NCBI RefSeq assembly: GCF_905220415.1
Contig: NC_059538.1
Location: forward strand, 11,532,001-11,596,000
Reading direction: 5' to 3'
DNA length: 64,000 nt
Source of the DNA: Colias croceus
Taxonomy: Eukaryota; Arthropoda; Insecta; Lepidoptera; Pieridae
Positions 42,604-53,836 of this stretch are shown piece by piece. The notes under the pieces are model-generated. The model saw only the letters and a program-made list of their open reading frames with translations. It ran no database searches and was not told where the DNA came from. The translations under genes were made by a program, and so were the position numbers. Every line of letters begins with the position of its first letter. The stretch's first letter is position 1.

Positions 42604-42870
42604 TGGATATCTTGTCAAAACTTTCGTTATATTCTGAAAATTTCCAGAGAATTCGACGTGTAAAACAATTATTATACTATCTCTGTCTCCCCATCTTATT
42701 ACTTGTTGTCATAGCAACAGGCAACCACTTCGTGGCGCAAATAATGAGCACAAACAACTTTATATACCTACCCATTTCTATCAAAATATACTATGTTCTG
42801 ATATCCTGGCTGTGTTCACGATTATTCCTATGTTTTCGGTGACAGTGCATAGAAATTTCTATATCTATAA

Positions 42871-43090
42871 TTAGCTTTCCGCCTGCGGCTTCGCCCGCGT
42901 TTTCAAAGAAAAACCCGCATAGTTCCCGTTCCCGTGGGATTTCCGGGATAAAACCTAGCCTATGTTACTCGTGGATAATGTAGCTTTCGAATGGTGAAAG
43001 AATTTTTAAAATCGGTCCAGTAGTTTATGAGCCTATTCGTTACAATCAAACAAACAAACAAAGTTTTCCTCTTTATAATAGTAGTGTAGA
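42871..43090 (-). mobile_element. Non-autonomous Helitron, family A 3' end with AGAGGAAAA-type 5' end
   Basis: TTAGCTTTCCGCCTGCGGCTTCGCCCGC, 'cccgttcccgtgggatttccggg', then 'aaaatcggtccagtagtttatgag' and CCTCTTTATAATAGTAGTGTAGA. Confidence 0.75.
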
Positions 43091-43203
43091 TAATAAAACA
43101 AGAATAGAGCGAAGCAAACTCTATTCTTCTTTTGTTTTCCTAATAACTACAACTAAATCTTTGTTGAAAATATACATATAGTATTAGTATTTCTATTTTA
43201 TAA

Positions 43204-43355
43204 TCTATATAAGTATTATAAAGCTGAGAGTTTGTTTGACCGCGCTAATCTCGGGAACTACTGGTCCGATTTGAAAAATTATTTTAGTGTTAGATAGCCC
43301 ATTCATCGAGGATGGCTAGGCTATATCATCTAGCTAAGACACAGAGCACAGCTAG
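43204..43355 (+). mobile_element. Non-autonomous Helitron, family B
   Basis: TCTATATAAGTATTATAAAGCTG, 'cgcgctaatctcgggaactactggtccg', 'gatagcccattcatcgagg', ending CACAGCTAG followed by T. Confidence 0.75.
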
Positions 43356-44671
43356 TTAAGCATCTTTGATGTTTGGACTGAAACAGTACTTAAATAGAAC
43401 ACACACATTCACATCATTTATGCTATGTGAGTATTACGTTAGTATCATTGTATTAAAAGAAGCATTACAAATACGATGTCACTGTCCCTATTATCGATTA
43501 ATGGGCTTACAGGAAATTTATTCGCAACATTTAGCGATTACCCTCTTTTTATGTGTCACAGTTATAAATACACAATATGTCAAATATACGTATACTACCA
43601 AGTATACTACAAGTATACTTAGTATACTATAGTCAAAATAAACCTAATTTTAATACAAATCGAATATCTTGTCCAAAAACTGCAAACGCCTTCGCTTCCA
43701 TGCGATAGCTTTTTATAAGACCTATCAAATACACCATATTAAAAGTACTGACATACAAATTTTATGAAAAATAACAACACGAATATTATCATATCGTGAT
43801 GTACAAGCATTAAATCATCATAATAAATCGCGAATATGTGTGTTATTCGTAACAGTTTCATAATAATATTAGCTTTAGTAAGTCAAACAAAAGCAATCCA
43901 GCCAACAATTTAATGCAAATTCCTATTGACGTGTCTCCGGCTTAAACAACCGTAGAGCAAAAAGTTAAATTGAATATAAATCTATTCCGCCAAGTGCTGC
44001 AAACTTATTACCAATCCCACACGGGAATATACCCCTTATCCCCTTGAAATACGGGTCAAAATGACAGCACAAAATATCGAGCAAGGGTTACGCCAGGGTG
44101 GTATTATTTATTCAAATGAATAAGTTAGTAACCAATTACATTGGAACTTCCCGGTGGAATAAATACAACTATTTTGTAAGAATTCTGCCGGAACTATCCT
44201 AAATGTCTTGACAATGGCATTTCTATTTATAGAGACAACTCTTCTATTTGCTTAACTAACTTTTCTAGCGTTGAATAGTTTATAAATTTAATTAGAGAAG
44301 TAGATAACTGCGCTCTGTTATAAATTCCGGAGTGCACTGGGGAAATAGCAGGCTAAAATTAAAGTGTTAATGGTAAAGAAATAGTCGTCTCGAAGCAGAA
44401 ATAAGGTGCAATTTTAAATTATAGGTAGGTTTATTATGTACCATGTAATAGGTAATATTTGACAGCCAGTGCCATTAATTTTTTTCTTGGAGCTTAAAGC
44501 ATTGATAGCATGATAAATTAAAGAACCAATAGTATCGCTTCAAATGCTAAATGAAGCGATATGATTGGTTATTTACAAACACATCTCTAGTTACGCATTT
44601 TCCCACTTCTCTGGTGGAATAACACCCTTAAACGGTATGATAATTGTATCCTTAAGTGCCATTTTATATTA
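43356..44671. other. AT-rich spacer with small hairpins
   Basis: No gene recognised. Repeated GTATACT motifs lie at 43590-43632. A stem-loop AACCAATAGTATCGCTTCA / TGAAGCGATATGATTGGTT at about 44524-44570 has a ~9-nt loop. Confidence 0.45.
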
Positions 44672-44839
44672 CTAGCGGTTCGCCCCGACTTCGCCCGTGG
44701 TACCTACATGTTTACGTTTTTTTTTCATAAAAACTATCCTATCTCTCAAGTTGGATCGGACTGCACATGGTGTGCGAATTTTATTATAAACGGTTAAGTG
44801 GTTTAGGAGTCCATTGAGGACAAACATTGTGACACGAGA
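44672..44839 (-). mobile_element. Chimeric Helitron (5' end family E, 3' end family D/F)
   Basis: CTAGCGGTTCGCCCCGACTTCGCCCGTGGTAC is a family D/F end. From 'aactatcctatctctcaagttggatc' to GACACGAGA it is family E, whose own 3' end would read GCGGGCGGTAAGCTAG. 168 bp, with A and T flanks. Confidence 0.8.
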
Positions 44840-45418
44840 TTTATATATATTAAGAATAATCTAAAGACATAAACATAAAGTCATATGTTATTAAATAAAT
44901 ACATTTTGTATCACTGTCCTCCCCAGTTTTAATTAACCACACAACAACTTAAATTAACCAACAAAGTTCGTATGGTCACTTAGTTAGAGACAACTAACTA
45001 CTAGATAGGATTAAAGTACCTGTTCAATGGACGGGAATATTAATTACAAACTAGGCACATAGTTTACGTACCGACTTTACCATGATGTATTCCCGAACTA
45101 ATATTTTGAAGTTTGCCGTGCGTTTTACTACGGGTTGGAACTGTGGACGAAAATGTTCTTGTAAGATGATTTGTGTACAATTTAATTGGTCGGGTGTTGC
45201 TTTTTAATTTCCTTTCGTTTTTTAATGGAGGGAGTTTCTGTTTTTAACTTTCAGGTACTGTTTTTAATTATACTCCTGATTTACTTTCGTTTTATACTAC
45301 GAATGTATGCTGTGTTAATGTATTTAACGTTGATCTTACAATAATTAGGCTGTAGATCGATTTGCATTTATGAAAAAACAATACAAAATAAACTGCCCCG
45401 GTACCATAAAGTCATAAA
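44840..45418. other. AT-rich spacer
   Basis: No gene or repeat recognised. Confidence 0.5.
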
Positions 45419-45484
45419 GCAGTACTATTTACACTAGGTATATCAAGTCGTATAGCGCCATCACTTTCACTGGAATAATACTGC
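45419..45484. repeat. Hairpin MITE, AGCAGTA(C/T)TATT ends
   Basis: AGCAGTACTATTTACACTAGG and AATAATACTGCT are imperfect inverted ends. The interior GTATAGCGCCATCACTTTC is shared with 27345 and 41146-41606. Confidence 0.6.
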
Positions 45485-46474
45485 TATAAAACACCATGGT
45501 AATCAACCCTACTCTATAATTATAAATAAAAAGAAAAAAAAAACCTCTAAAAATATTTTTCTTTTGAACACTAATCACATTAAACTAAACCCTATCTCAC
45601 CACTAACCATACATATAAGCATTTTATCAAGCCATCATCAAACATTAATTATACGATACTAAAGGCGTATTTCGTGTGCCTGAATAATTCCTCCAGCAGT
45701 CAAAGGTATCAATTTTAAGTAACCGCGCAGAGTCAAAGGTTTTGAATAATACATGGGTGGGAACGGATCCCGATTGATCCTATCCCTTGGGTAAAGTAAT
45801 GGTTCTGGCATTTTGGGCAACCTGGTGAGAACAGGACGTAACCTGTAGTTTCTGTAGTATATTGCTATAATAAAGGAAAATAATAAATAACATGGATCAA
45901 TGATGCAGGTATGTTTTGTATAGAATTTAAAATCGTTAAGCTTATTTTGTCAGGTTTTTCAATAAATAAACTGGCATATTAGGCACAAAAATAAATAACA
46001 AGAGTTTATATCTACACTTGATTTTACGTCAATTTACAAGAGCAGGGCAGCACACACTTTTGTGTTTCTTTATTTTTATCTAGTATAGTTCATACATCTA
46101 CAAAGTTGTGTGAAGAATTTCCATACATAAAGAAGACAAAAGACAAAGAGAAAAATCAAGTAAATAACCATTAACCTAATATAATATAGGATGTATTTGT
46201 AAAACTTATAAACTTTCTTTCTTTCTAATATTTGAGTCTAATTTATTGTATATCATAAAATATTCAAAACCTTCCCAATTTCACCACGACTCTCCAACCA
46301 AAACATTATTGCATTAAAGTTAATGGCCTACTCCTGTTAAAATAAGTCAATTAAAGGAAAACCTTCATTAACAATTGATCTCAGCAAACTGGGCAATTAA
46401 TACCCTAATCATCAAAATGAACCCAATTTCACCTGTATGAATATTCCATGACCAACCTATTCTATCTTTGCCAA
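45485..46474. other. AT-rich spacer
   Basis: No gene or repeat recognised. Confidence 0.5.
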
Positions 46475-46651
46475 TCACTACATAGTATAAAACAAGTTTA
46501 CCCTTCTTATGTACCTATACTGATATCTTTAAAACTACGCACATGATTTTGATGCGGTTTTTTAATCGATTGAGTGATTCTCGACAAAGATTTAAGTATA
46601 TAATTTATTAGTTTTTTAACAAAGCAGCCAAAGTCGCGAACGGAAAGCTAC
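46475..46651 (+). mobile_element. Degenerate Helitron, family C
   Basis: TCACTACATAGTATAAAACAAG, 'aaaactacgcacatgattttgatgcgg', 'gattgagtgattc', ending 'aagtcgcgaacggaaagctac'. It gives the clean 5' end for the family. Confidence 0.7.
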
Positions 46652-47112
46652 TATAAGTAGAATATTTTATAAAAGAAATACGCGGAGCAGCATAACTCCG
46701 AAAAACATTTTGTATCGAAGACCAAAAACTAAACAAAGTAGGCCGAAATCGATTTACTTTGAGCGGTCGACAAAGTTTTATAAGGATTTTGCTATAATAA
46801 GACCTTCGACTATAATTTTCTATTAAAGCCAAGGCTGAGAAATGCCACGTGTAAAGATATTATATTATGGGAAGTTCGTACTTGACAATTTTAGGTTTTT
46901 AGCATAATATGACCATCAGGATACAAGGACACCCTTGTGGCTAATATGGTCGACGCTTTTTCACAAATCTTTTTCTTTTATGGGTTGTGGTTTAGTCCCT
47001 ACTTAAAGTTACATACTATCTTCTTAAATCCTTAAATAGTTCAATCGCAGTCAGTCTGTTGAAGGTACGTTTACAGCATAATATCTCTGTACGTGATTAT
47101 GATTTCATTTTT
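46652..47112. other. AT-rich spacer
   Basis: No gene or repeat recognised. Confidence 0.5.
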
Positions 47113-47341
47113 TTTTCTGTTAGTAAAGTAAAGTCCCATGTGGGTTAAGGAGCAGATGAACCTATACATCTGTTTCACTAATCGATTTTCTTTAGGAACA
47201 TGTAGCTGAACAGCCTTCTGTATCTTACCAGACCATAACTTTTTTTTTCTTCGTCTCCACCGTGAATCAAACCTACGACCCCTCGGTGCTACGCTCACGC
47301 GTCATCCACTGTACCAAGGAGGCGGTTGTTTTCTGTTAGTA
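47113..47341 (-). mobile_element. tRNA-derived SINE with 13-bp target duplication
   Basis: The insert is 47126-47328 between TTTTCTGTTAGTA at 47113-47125 and 47329-47341. On the minus strand it begins CCGCCTCCTTGGTACAGTGGATG (A-box like), with GTAGGTTTGATTCACGG (B-box like) ~50 bp on, then a body ending CCCACATGGGACTTTACTT. Length ~203 bp. Confidence 0.85.
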
Positions 47342-47966
47342 CTGTCTATTTTTCTGTTTCGTTGTAAATTACTCTTTAATAAAGTATTTGAAACAAATTT
47401 GTTGTGAGAAAACATTTACTTTAAGGATCTTTAGGGTATTTAAATAGAGAAGTCGAGAACGTTTGATCTACAGAAAAAGCTGTTTAGAAATACAGCCCAT
47501 TGTGCCCGAAACCTTTTATAAGAGTTTTGACAAAACACAATGTTTCTTGCAAGCCCTGATATTAACATACAAAGTGCGGACACAGGCGGATGTCTTTGAG
47601 ATAATGGTTCTTAAATATTTAAACTTGGGCCTCTGGAAAACTGTGTTTAATTCATCATCTTTTTCATTTACTTCGCAATTTTCTGCAGCAAATGATATTC
47701 ATTTTTCAAAATCACATACGTCATCATCATCCATCTATGTTTCTACCGCATGTCTCTTATGAATATTATTTTTCTAACTAAGAGAGCCTACATCCATCTT
47801 CGACAGCCGGTAGCAGCCTCACAAAGGTAACTTTGTCAGTGCTCATGGGCGGTGGTGTCACTTCATTAGGTGATCCACCTGCTCAGTTACCTGCTCTTAC
47901 ATAAAAAAAAAACTGGTGGTCTAATTTTTTTTCTAGTATAGCTTACTTATCTAATTTAAAACATAC
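47342..47966. other. Spacer with a decayed LINE fragment
   Basis: About 47806-47905 reads 'gccggtagcagcctcac' and 'ggtgatccacctgctcagttacc' followed by an A-run, as in worn lepidopteran LINE 3' ends. Otherwise nothing recognised. Confidence 0.4.
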
Positions 47967-48140
47967 AGTAGCTGTGTTCCGTGGTTTTACCCGCAATTCT
48001 CTGCTCCTCGTAAAGCTTTCCTCGATAGATTGACATAATATATCCAACAGTGAAATTATTCTTCAAATCGGACTTTTCCTGTGCTAACAAACTTACCCTT
48101 CAGCTAAGGCTGAACTAATATTATAAATAATATAAGTATA
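47967..48140 (-). mobile_element. Degenerate Helitron, family B
   Basis: 'gtagctgtgttccgtggttttacccgcaattctctgctcc', 'tcctcgatagatt', 'ttcaaatcgga', 'aactaatattataaataatataagtata'; ends worn. Confidence 0.55.
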
Positions 48141-48506
48141 TATTAGTTGGAGATTTTTACTGCTAAGAAGAAACTGATACTAATCTTTGAATGAACTTCG
48201 TTTACGTAATTACATTTCAATCATGTGATACATGAAGGAAGACTTATATCTACTTTCTTTTCCTTTAGAGCAGAAAATAGCTACAGCAGAAAATGCTTTT
48301 CATATTATGTTACTAAGTTTTTTATAAAATTCAATACAAATATCTCTTATAGTAAATACATTCATTACATCAATATAATTACGGTTAATTGAATGTTGTT
48401 AGTTAATAATGTTGCTAATTACAACACAACTAATTAGTTCATCATGTTGTTACTGTAGCAGTAGTTAATTCGTTAATATTAAATGTTATATTTTATATAT
48501 TTTGTA
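48141..48506. other. AT-rich spacer
   Basis: No gene or repeat recognised. Confidence 0.5.
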
Positions 48507-48720
48507 CTAGATTTCCGCCCGCGGCTTCGCCCGCGTTTGCAAAGGAAAACCCGCGTAGTTCCCGTTCCCGTGGGATTTCCGGGATAAAAACTATCCTATG
48601 TGTTAATCCAAGTTACCCTCTATATGTGTGCTAAATTTCATTGTTGTTACGTGAAAGAGTAACAAATATCCATACATCCATACAAACTTTCGCCTTTATA
48701 ATATATATTAGAATATTAGA
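48507..48720 (-). mobile_element. Non-autonomous Helitron, family A
   Basis: CTAG, CCGCCCGCGGCTTCGCCCGC, 'gttcccgttcccgtgggatttcc', 'gtgtgctaaatttcattg', 'gtgaaagagtaac'. The left-of-TC end near 48712-48720 is degenerate. Confidence 0.75.
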
Positions 48721-48929
48721 TATAATTATATGTCCATATTATGCTCGTGAGTTGAAGCTATTTTTTACTATTTATGATCCTCGGAAATAATAGAGAAAAA
48801 TAAGCAAACGTTGCCTGGAGTATATTTTGATATAGCGAGAAGACCGCTTCATGCTAATTTTAAATGTATAATTTCTTTATATAATATCTGCTCTACAAAT
48901 TATATATGGTAAAACTCACAAAATATTAA

Positions 48930-49091
48930 GGCCGGTTGCAGAGCTTCACTGACCATCAGTGCGTACGTCAGTCGCGCTTGTCATATGTATGGAAATTCAT
49001 AAAACCGTCCATAGCTAGACCGACCTACGCAGGCGTATTTCCATAAATAATATGAAAACCGCGACTGGTCGGTGAAGCTCTGCAAACGGCC
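48930..49091. mobile_element. PIF/Harbinger-like MITE, 162 bp
   Basis: Inverted ends GGCCGGTTGCAGAGCTTCAC and GTGAAGCTCTGCAAACGGCC, flanked by TAA at 48927-48929 and 49092-49094. TIR start and 3-bp TWA duplication fit PIF/Harbinger. No coding. Confidence 0.85.
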
Positions 49092-49094
49092 TAA

Positions 49095-49987
49095 CCAAAA
49101 TTTCCTCAGATCAAATGGAATTTTCCTTTAACATAAAGCAATTCCTAAAGATATAACTAGAAAGCTGAGCGAAATAAATATTTCCTAATAATGAATTAAC
49201 AGATGGACTCAGTTACAGAAGCTATTAGTTTCTCTTTTATATCGAAACATAGAAAACGTGGCAATTTGCGATAGGCTCTGCGACCAACACGGTATTAATA
49301 TCTAGACACGACGAGATTAAAAGCTGCCTATTACACCATTAGTGCTATGTTTAAATCGTTACTACATAAATGTCATTATGCAAATATTTTCTCGAGATGT
49401 GAAAGGGAAATGCACTGAAATAAATATGATATCACTAAACAGTCCCTTAATAATTATGAAGATTAAATTAATTAAAAGTCCTGAGTGTCTTCTTTTAGAG
49501 TGTACTCTATCAATGCAGTGGGCAGATCAATTAGTAAATCAACCTGCCTTCTACATTCTGCTTATATTATGTGAATTGAATAACAATGTATTTTTTCAAT
49601 AAAGGCCAGTTTTTCCGTTAAAAAGACAAATTCCATATTAATTTCTGGAGCCTATTGCAATAATTCGAATGGTCAATAATGATGTCATAAAATAATTTAA
49701 TTTAAAATTCGATTCGGTGTAACAGGGTGTCCATAATCTGACGTAGCGAGGCTTTCCCATGGATTATGTTTGACGTTCGCGAAACAAAGTAAAAAGTTAT
49801 TTCGCGAAGTTAAACATAACCGTATTAAAACTAACCCAATGGGTTTCATATTGTGGGATATTGAAGTTTCTTAAGCTTAAGTTTAATACTTGCGTACTTG
49901 GGATATCAATTTTCTATTCTTATAGAGTTTATAGAGTGTTGTTGTATTGAATTCACATATTTTGTTTGTTTTGAGAAATATTCATAA
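49095..49987. other. AT-rich spacer
   Basis: No gene recognised. ACAGGGTGTCC at 49723-49733 resembles a Tc1/mariner end, but no partner end was found. Confidence 0.45.
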
Positions 49988-50225
49988 CTAGGTTTCCGCC
50001 CGCGGCTTCGCCCGCGCAGTCAAAGAAAAACCCGCATAGTTCCCGTTCCCGTGGGATTTTCAGGATTGCGTCATTTTCCCGGGATAAAAAGTAGCCTATG
50101 TCCTTTCTCGGGTATCAAAATATCTTCATACCAAATTTCATGAAAATTGGTTCAGTAGTTTAGGCGTGATTGAGTAACAGACAGACAGACAGAGTTACTT
50201 TCACATTTATAATATTAAATATGGA
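49988..50225 (-). mobile_element. Non-autonomous Helitron, family A
   Basis: CTAG, TTTCCGCCCGCGGCTTCGCCCGC, 'ctttctcgggtatcaaaatatc', 'gattgagtaacagacagacag', ending TTATAATATTAAATATGGA. Confidence 0.8.
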
Positions 50226-52490
50226 TTAATGTTTGACAAATATTCCGAACATAATATTCTGTTTACAACTTGTCTGTTGCAGGAGCCATCGATGGGATCT
50301 GGAAGTGTCATTCAAGCAGAAGAAAAATAATGTGTGGTTATACATTGCGCGCTGACTTAGGATGCCTATACTATTTGACTATGTTAGCAATCAATACACA
50401 GTCATCAAGCATAACTTGTCACATGCAGAGACAAATGGCTGAACACGATTGGGGTCAGCCAGTTAATCGATCATTAGCCATCTGGCGCTGTCTAGTATTC
50501 ACTTATCCATGTGAAGTAATAGATTTGTTTTGCTTCGTTTTAGGATTGATTTGGCGATTGATATTGGTTATTTGGTATTGAGGGGTTAGAGGTAAAGTCA
50601 TATTTATAAGTGTAAGTGCACATATGCGTTTTCAGAAACATATTTCAATTTAGTCGCAAACAAAATGTTTTTGTAAAAATTCTAATCTGATAGACCATCG
50701 GAAATTTACGTTTTCTAATGTCAATCAAATAAGGTATTGTTTTTTATTTTAAAAATTTTGTAATGTGAAGTGTTAAAAACACTAAAAATTTGCAGTTATT
50801 CACAAATTTTCAGATCACGACAAGGCTTTTATTCTTCCTTATTTTACCAGGCATACTGAGTCACAGATCATAAAATCATTTTTCAATTTAAAATACAACT
50901 AGAAGCTTCCATTACACAGAAACCATTCTCCTAACAATAGTAAAAAAAAGTGTGTTTTTGAGTCTATGAAGAGGCTAGTCGTGACCAAACGAACTGAGAA
51001 CGCTGATCCGTGAACGAACTGAACGAGTGAACGGACATTACTGACAATAACCCACTTTGACCTTTGTGTAAGTGAAAGTCAACGCCGCTGAAAATCAGCA
51101 CTGTGTCTTTTGTGATAATAGTGATGTCCAGTTTAATTGTTACATTACTTTGCGAGTGCGATCTAGTGGCACTCTTTTTAAGATCAAAAGTGGTACTATC
51201 ACTCTGTGCAAGTACGTGGAAATTTTCGGTCTTAATTTCGTCTTTTTTCGTGGGAGTGCTATCTAGTGGTGCTCTTTGTGAGATCAGAAAAATTATGTAA
51301 TACTCTGTGCTAATAAGTCGATCGTTGACGACTTTCTAACGAAGAGACAGAAAGGTTACTAACATTAAGATCTATATACATTTTACTATTGGTAAAGATA
51401 ACAAAACTGACATAAATAGAGTAAAACGCAAAAACCTGGAGAGCGCTTGGATTCAGTAACAAATCTTAATGATATAATATTCAATTCCAGGTGGAAATCC
51501 AGTAGCGTCTTGAAGAGTGAAATAATTAGAAGTAGCTAAAGCGGAAGCGTGTATTTAAATGAAGAAAGAGAGTAAAGTATATACTATGAATGAAATAATA
51601 TATTGTTCAAGCTCCTGGAGAATATAAAAAAGAGAGTGTAGTGACAACTCTCTGTTAATTAAATCCAACCTTTTAAAACGCTTCTTCAGAACATCTTGGA
51701 AATAAAACGCACTACACGAAACATTGAAAATTATTGAACATTTCCGTCGATTTAATATTGCCACTATCGTGTTATCCGGAATTCTTTAGCACTCAAGAAT
51801 TACTCAGCATCTATCTTTAAACGAGGGAAAACGTACGTGCGTTACGTTTTACAACACCTAACCTAAGTTTACGATTTACGTGACGATTTTAGTGCCTTTT
51901 AGCGAAGGTCAATACTTGGGAACATATTCTTTGTTTATTCACGGAATAGTTTTCCGGAGATTTGACCGTGTCATAGGTTATCCCCAATATTATACAATAT
52001 TATACTGGTATTATACAAAGATACAGGGGAAGCTAATAAAAGCGTGTTTAAAGGAAGCCGCAATTAAAGTTGAAGTTGTATGATGATTTTCCCGTTATTA
52101 TCTACCAATTTCCGATTAATATTTTTTCATTCATTAATAATCACAAATTTTACTATACACATCACTTTCATATAAAAGTAGTTCAGAAATCAGAATTTTA
52201 TAATGAAATCGTAAATATTTGACATTCCGAATCAATTCATTCCACAAAAGTAAATTGCTTCAAATTTAGCTGTTAAAATTTCAGTTTATTAACCATTGAG
52301 ACGTACAGTTTAAACTAAAAGCTTTTATGAACGTAAATAAAATATCAGATTTCGAACAAAATTCAGGGATAATTGTCTGTCCCAATTAACGGAAAATCGG
52401 ATCGCCTTTTAAGAAATCGATGTAAAGCCAACGTATTATGTTTGCAATTTTGTGATTAAAATCTTGCATTTTACTATAGAATATATTTTA
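50226..52490. other. Spacer without recognisable gene
   Basis: AT-rich. A pyrimidine-containing stretch ending TTGCAG at 50276-50281 precedes an open frame to 50581, but the peptide has no recognisable domain and the tract is weak. A rough internal duplication (gatctagtggcactcttt / tatctagtggtgctcttt) lies at 51160-51290. Confidence 0.4.
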
Positions 52491-52678
52491 CTAGCTTACC
52501 GCCCGCGGCTTCGCCCGCTTTGTCTAAAACCTAATAAATTATATACTAAAACCTTCCTCTTGAATCACTCTATCTATTAAAAAAACCGCATCAAAATCCG
52601 TGGCGTAGTTTTAAAGATTTAAGCATACAAAGGGACATAGGGACAGAGAAAGTGACTTGGTTTTATACTATGTAGTGA
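52491..52678 (-). mobile_element. Non-autonomous Helitron, family C (intact ends)
   Basis: CTAGCTTACCGCCCGCGGCTTCGCCCGC to CTATGTAGTGA, 188 bp, with A and T flanks. The best-preserved family C copy in the window. Confidence 0.85.
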
Positions 52679-52942
52679 TTAGTTATACATATACATTTCT
52701 TTACAGATTGGTATATTAATCTAATTATTTCTATAATTTGTGTACAATATTTGAATAGTAAGTAATATTTGTGTTGATAACAAATGTTCAACAAATATTA
52801 ACTTTAAATAAATGACTTAACTTAAAATTAGTTTGCTTAAAATTGGTCTAAAACGAATCTAAAGGATAACAAACATACACGCTTGTCAAAAATGTTTAAC
52901 ACCAAAAATTTTATTAAAGTAATTACAGCAAATTATTACTTA

Positions 52943-53144
52943 CTAGCTTTCCGCCTGCGGCTTCGCCCGCGTTTTCAAAGAAAAACCCGCATAGTTGGAT
53001 AAAACATAGCCTATGTTGCTCAGTGAAGATACAGCTCTCTAATGGTGAAAGAATTTTTGAAATCGGTCCAGTAGTTTATGCGTGAAAACATACATACATA
53101 CATACATAATTACAAACCTTTCCTCTTTATAATATTAGTATAGA
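52943..53144 (-). mobile_element. Non-autonomous Helitron, family A 3' end with AGAGGAAAG 5' end
   Basis: CTAGCTTTCCGCCTGCGGCTTCGCCCGC, 'aatcggtccagtagtttatgcgtg', ending TCCTCTTTATAATATTAGTATAGA. The middle 'ccgtgggatttccgg' block is deleted. Confidence 0.75.
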
Positions 53145-53556
53145 TAGAATCCTCAAGTCACACAGATAATATAGAATTATGAACCAATACGAGGGAACCA
53201 ATATCGGAATAAGATATAATTCGGCCCTTTCTCCCCAATAAAGCGGAAAATTGGGATCGCTTGCAATAACTGATTTACTGACCACACGTGCTTTTGTATT
53301 GTGTTCTTAATAAAACCGTTGAGGTCACGTGGTTCTTGTAATTCATACAATAAAATACGTATGAAGACAAAAACGTTAATCAATTATTTTTGGAATATTT
53401 AAGAATGATAATTGAAAAATCAGATCCTGCATGCATGACTTCTTCTATTCTTTAAAAATTTCAAATATTTAGCAATAATTGTAGTGAAACCTTGCTCTGA
53501 TTCGCGCAAGCGAAATTTTTTCGCTACAGCAATCAGCAATGAGCCTTTATACAACT
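53145..53556. other. AT-rich spacer
   Basis: No gene or repeat recognised. Confidence 0.5.
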
Positions 53557-53596
53557 TTCCGACATCATCCATTGGGGCCAATGGATGATGTCGGAA
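53557..53596. repeat. 40-nt perfect hairpin (19-bp stem, 2-nt loop)
   Basis: TTCCGACATCATCCATTGG, then GG, then the exact complement. No mismatch in the stem; not part of any repeat recognised nearby. Confidence 0.9.
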
Positions 53597-53836
53597 CCAT
53601 AATATAATATATTAAGTATTGCACACTGTACTTTTATGTTTAATCTAACTCTATCATAACATTTATTTAAACCCAGTGACAATTACAGACCACCGTTGAG
53701 TGAATAAATTCGTCAAAATTCACAAATATCTAAATAATTTATATCCCCTGTAAAACACCATTTAGCATTAGGTATGGACTAACAAAATTAAAGCATAATT
53801 ATGTCACTAATAACAACATAATCGCACATACGTTAA

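Noticed and set aside
47270..47328. tRNA gene on the minus strand
   Set aside because: Box-like sequences are present, but it continues into a SINE body with a 13-bp duplication and does not fold as a full tRNA by eye.
49723..49733. Tc1/mariner end ACAGGGTGTCC
   Set aside because: No inverted partner or TA-flanked counterpart found nearby.
50270..50581. Possible exon after TTGCAG
   Set aside because: Poor pyrimidine tract, no recognisable domain and no matching donor or neighbouring exon seen.
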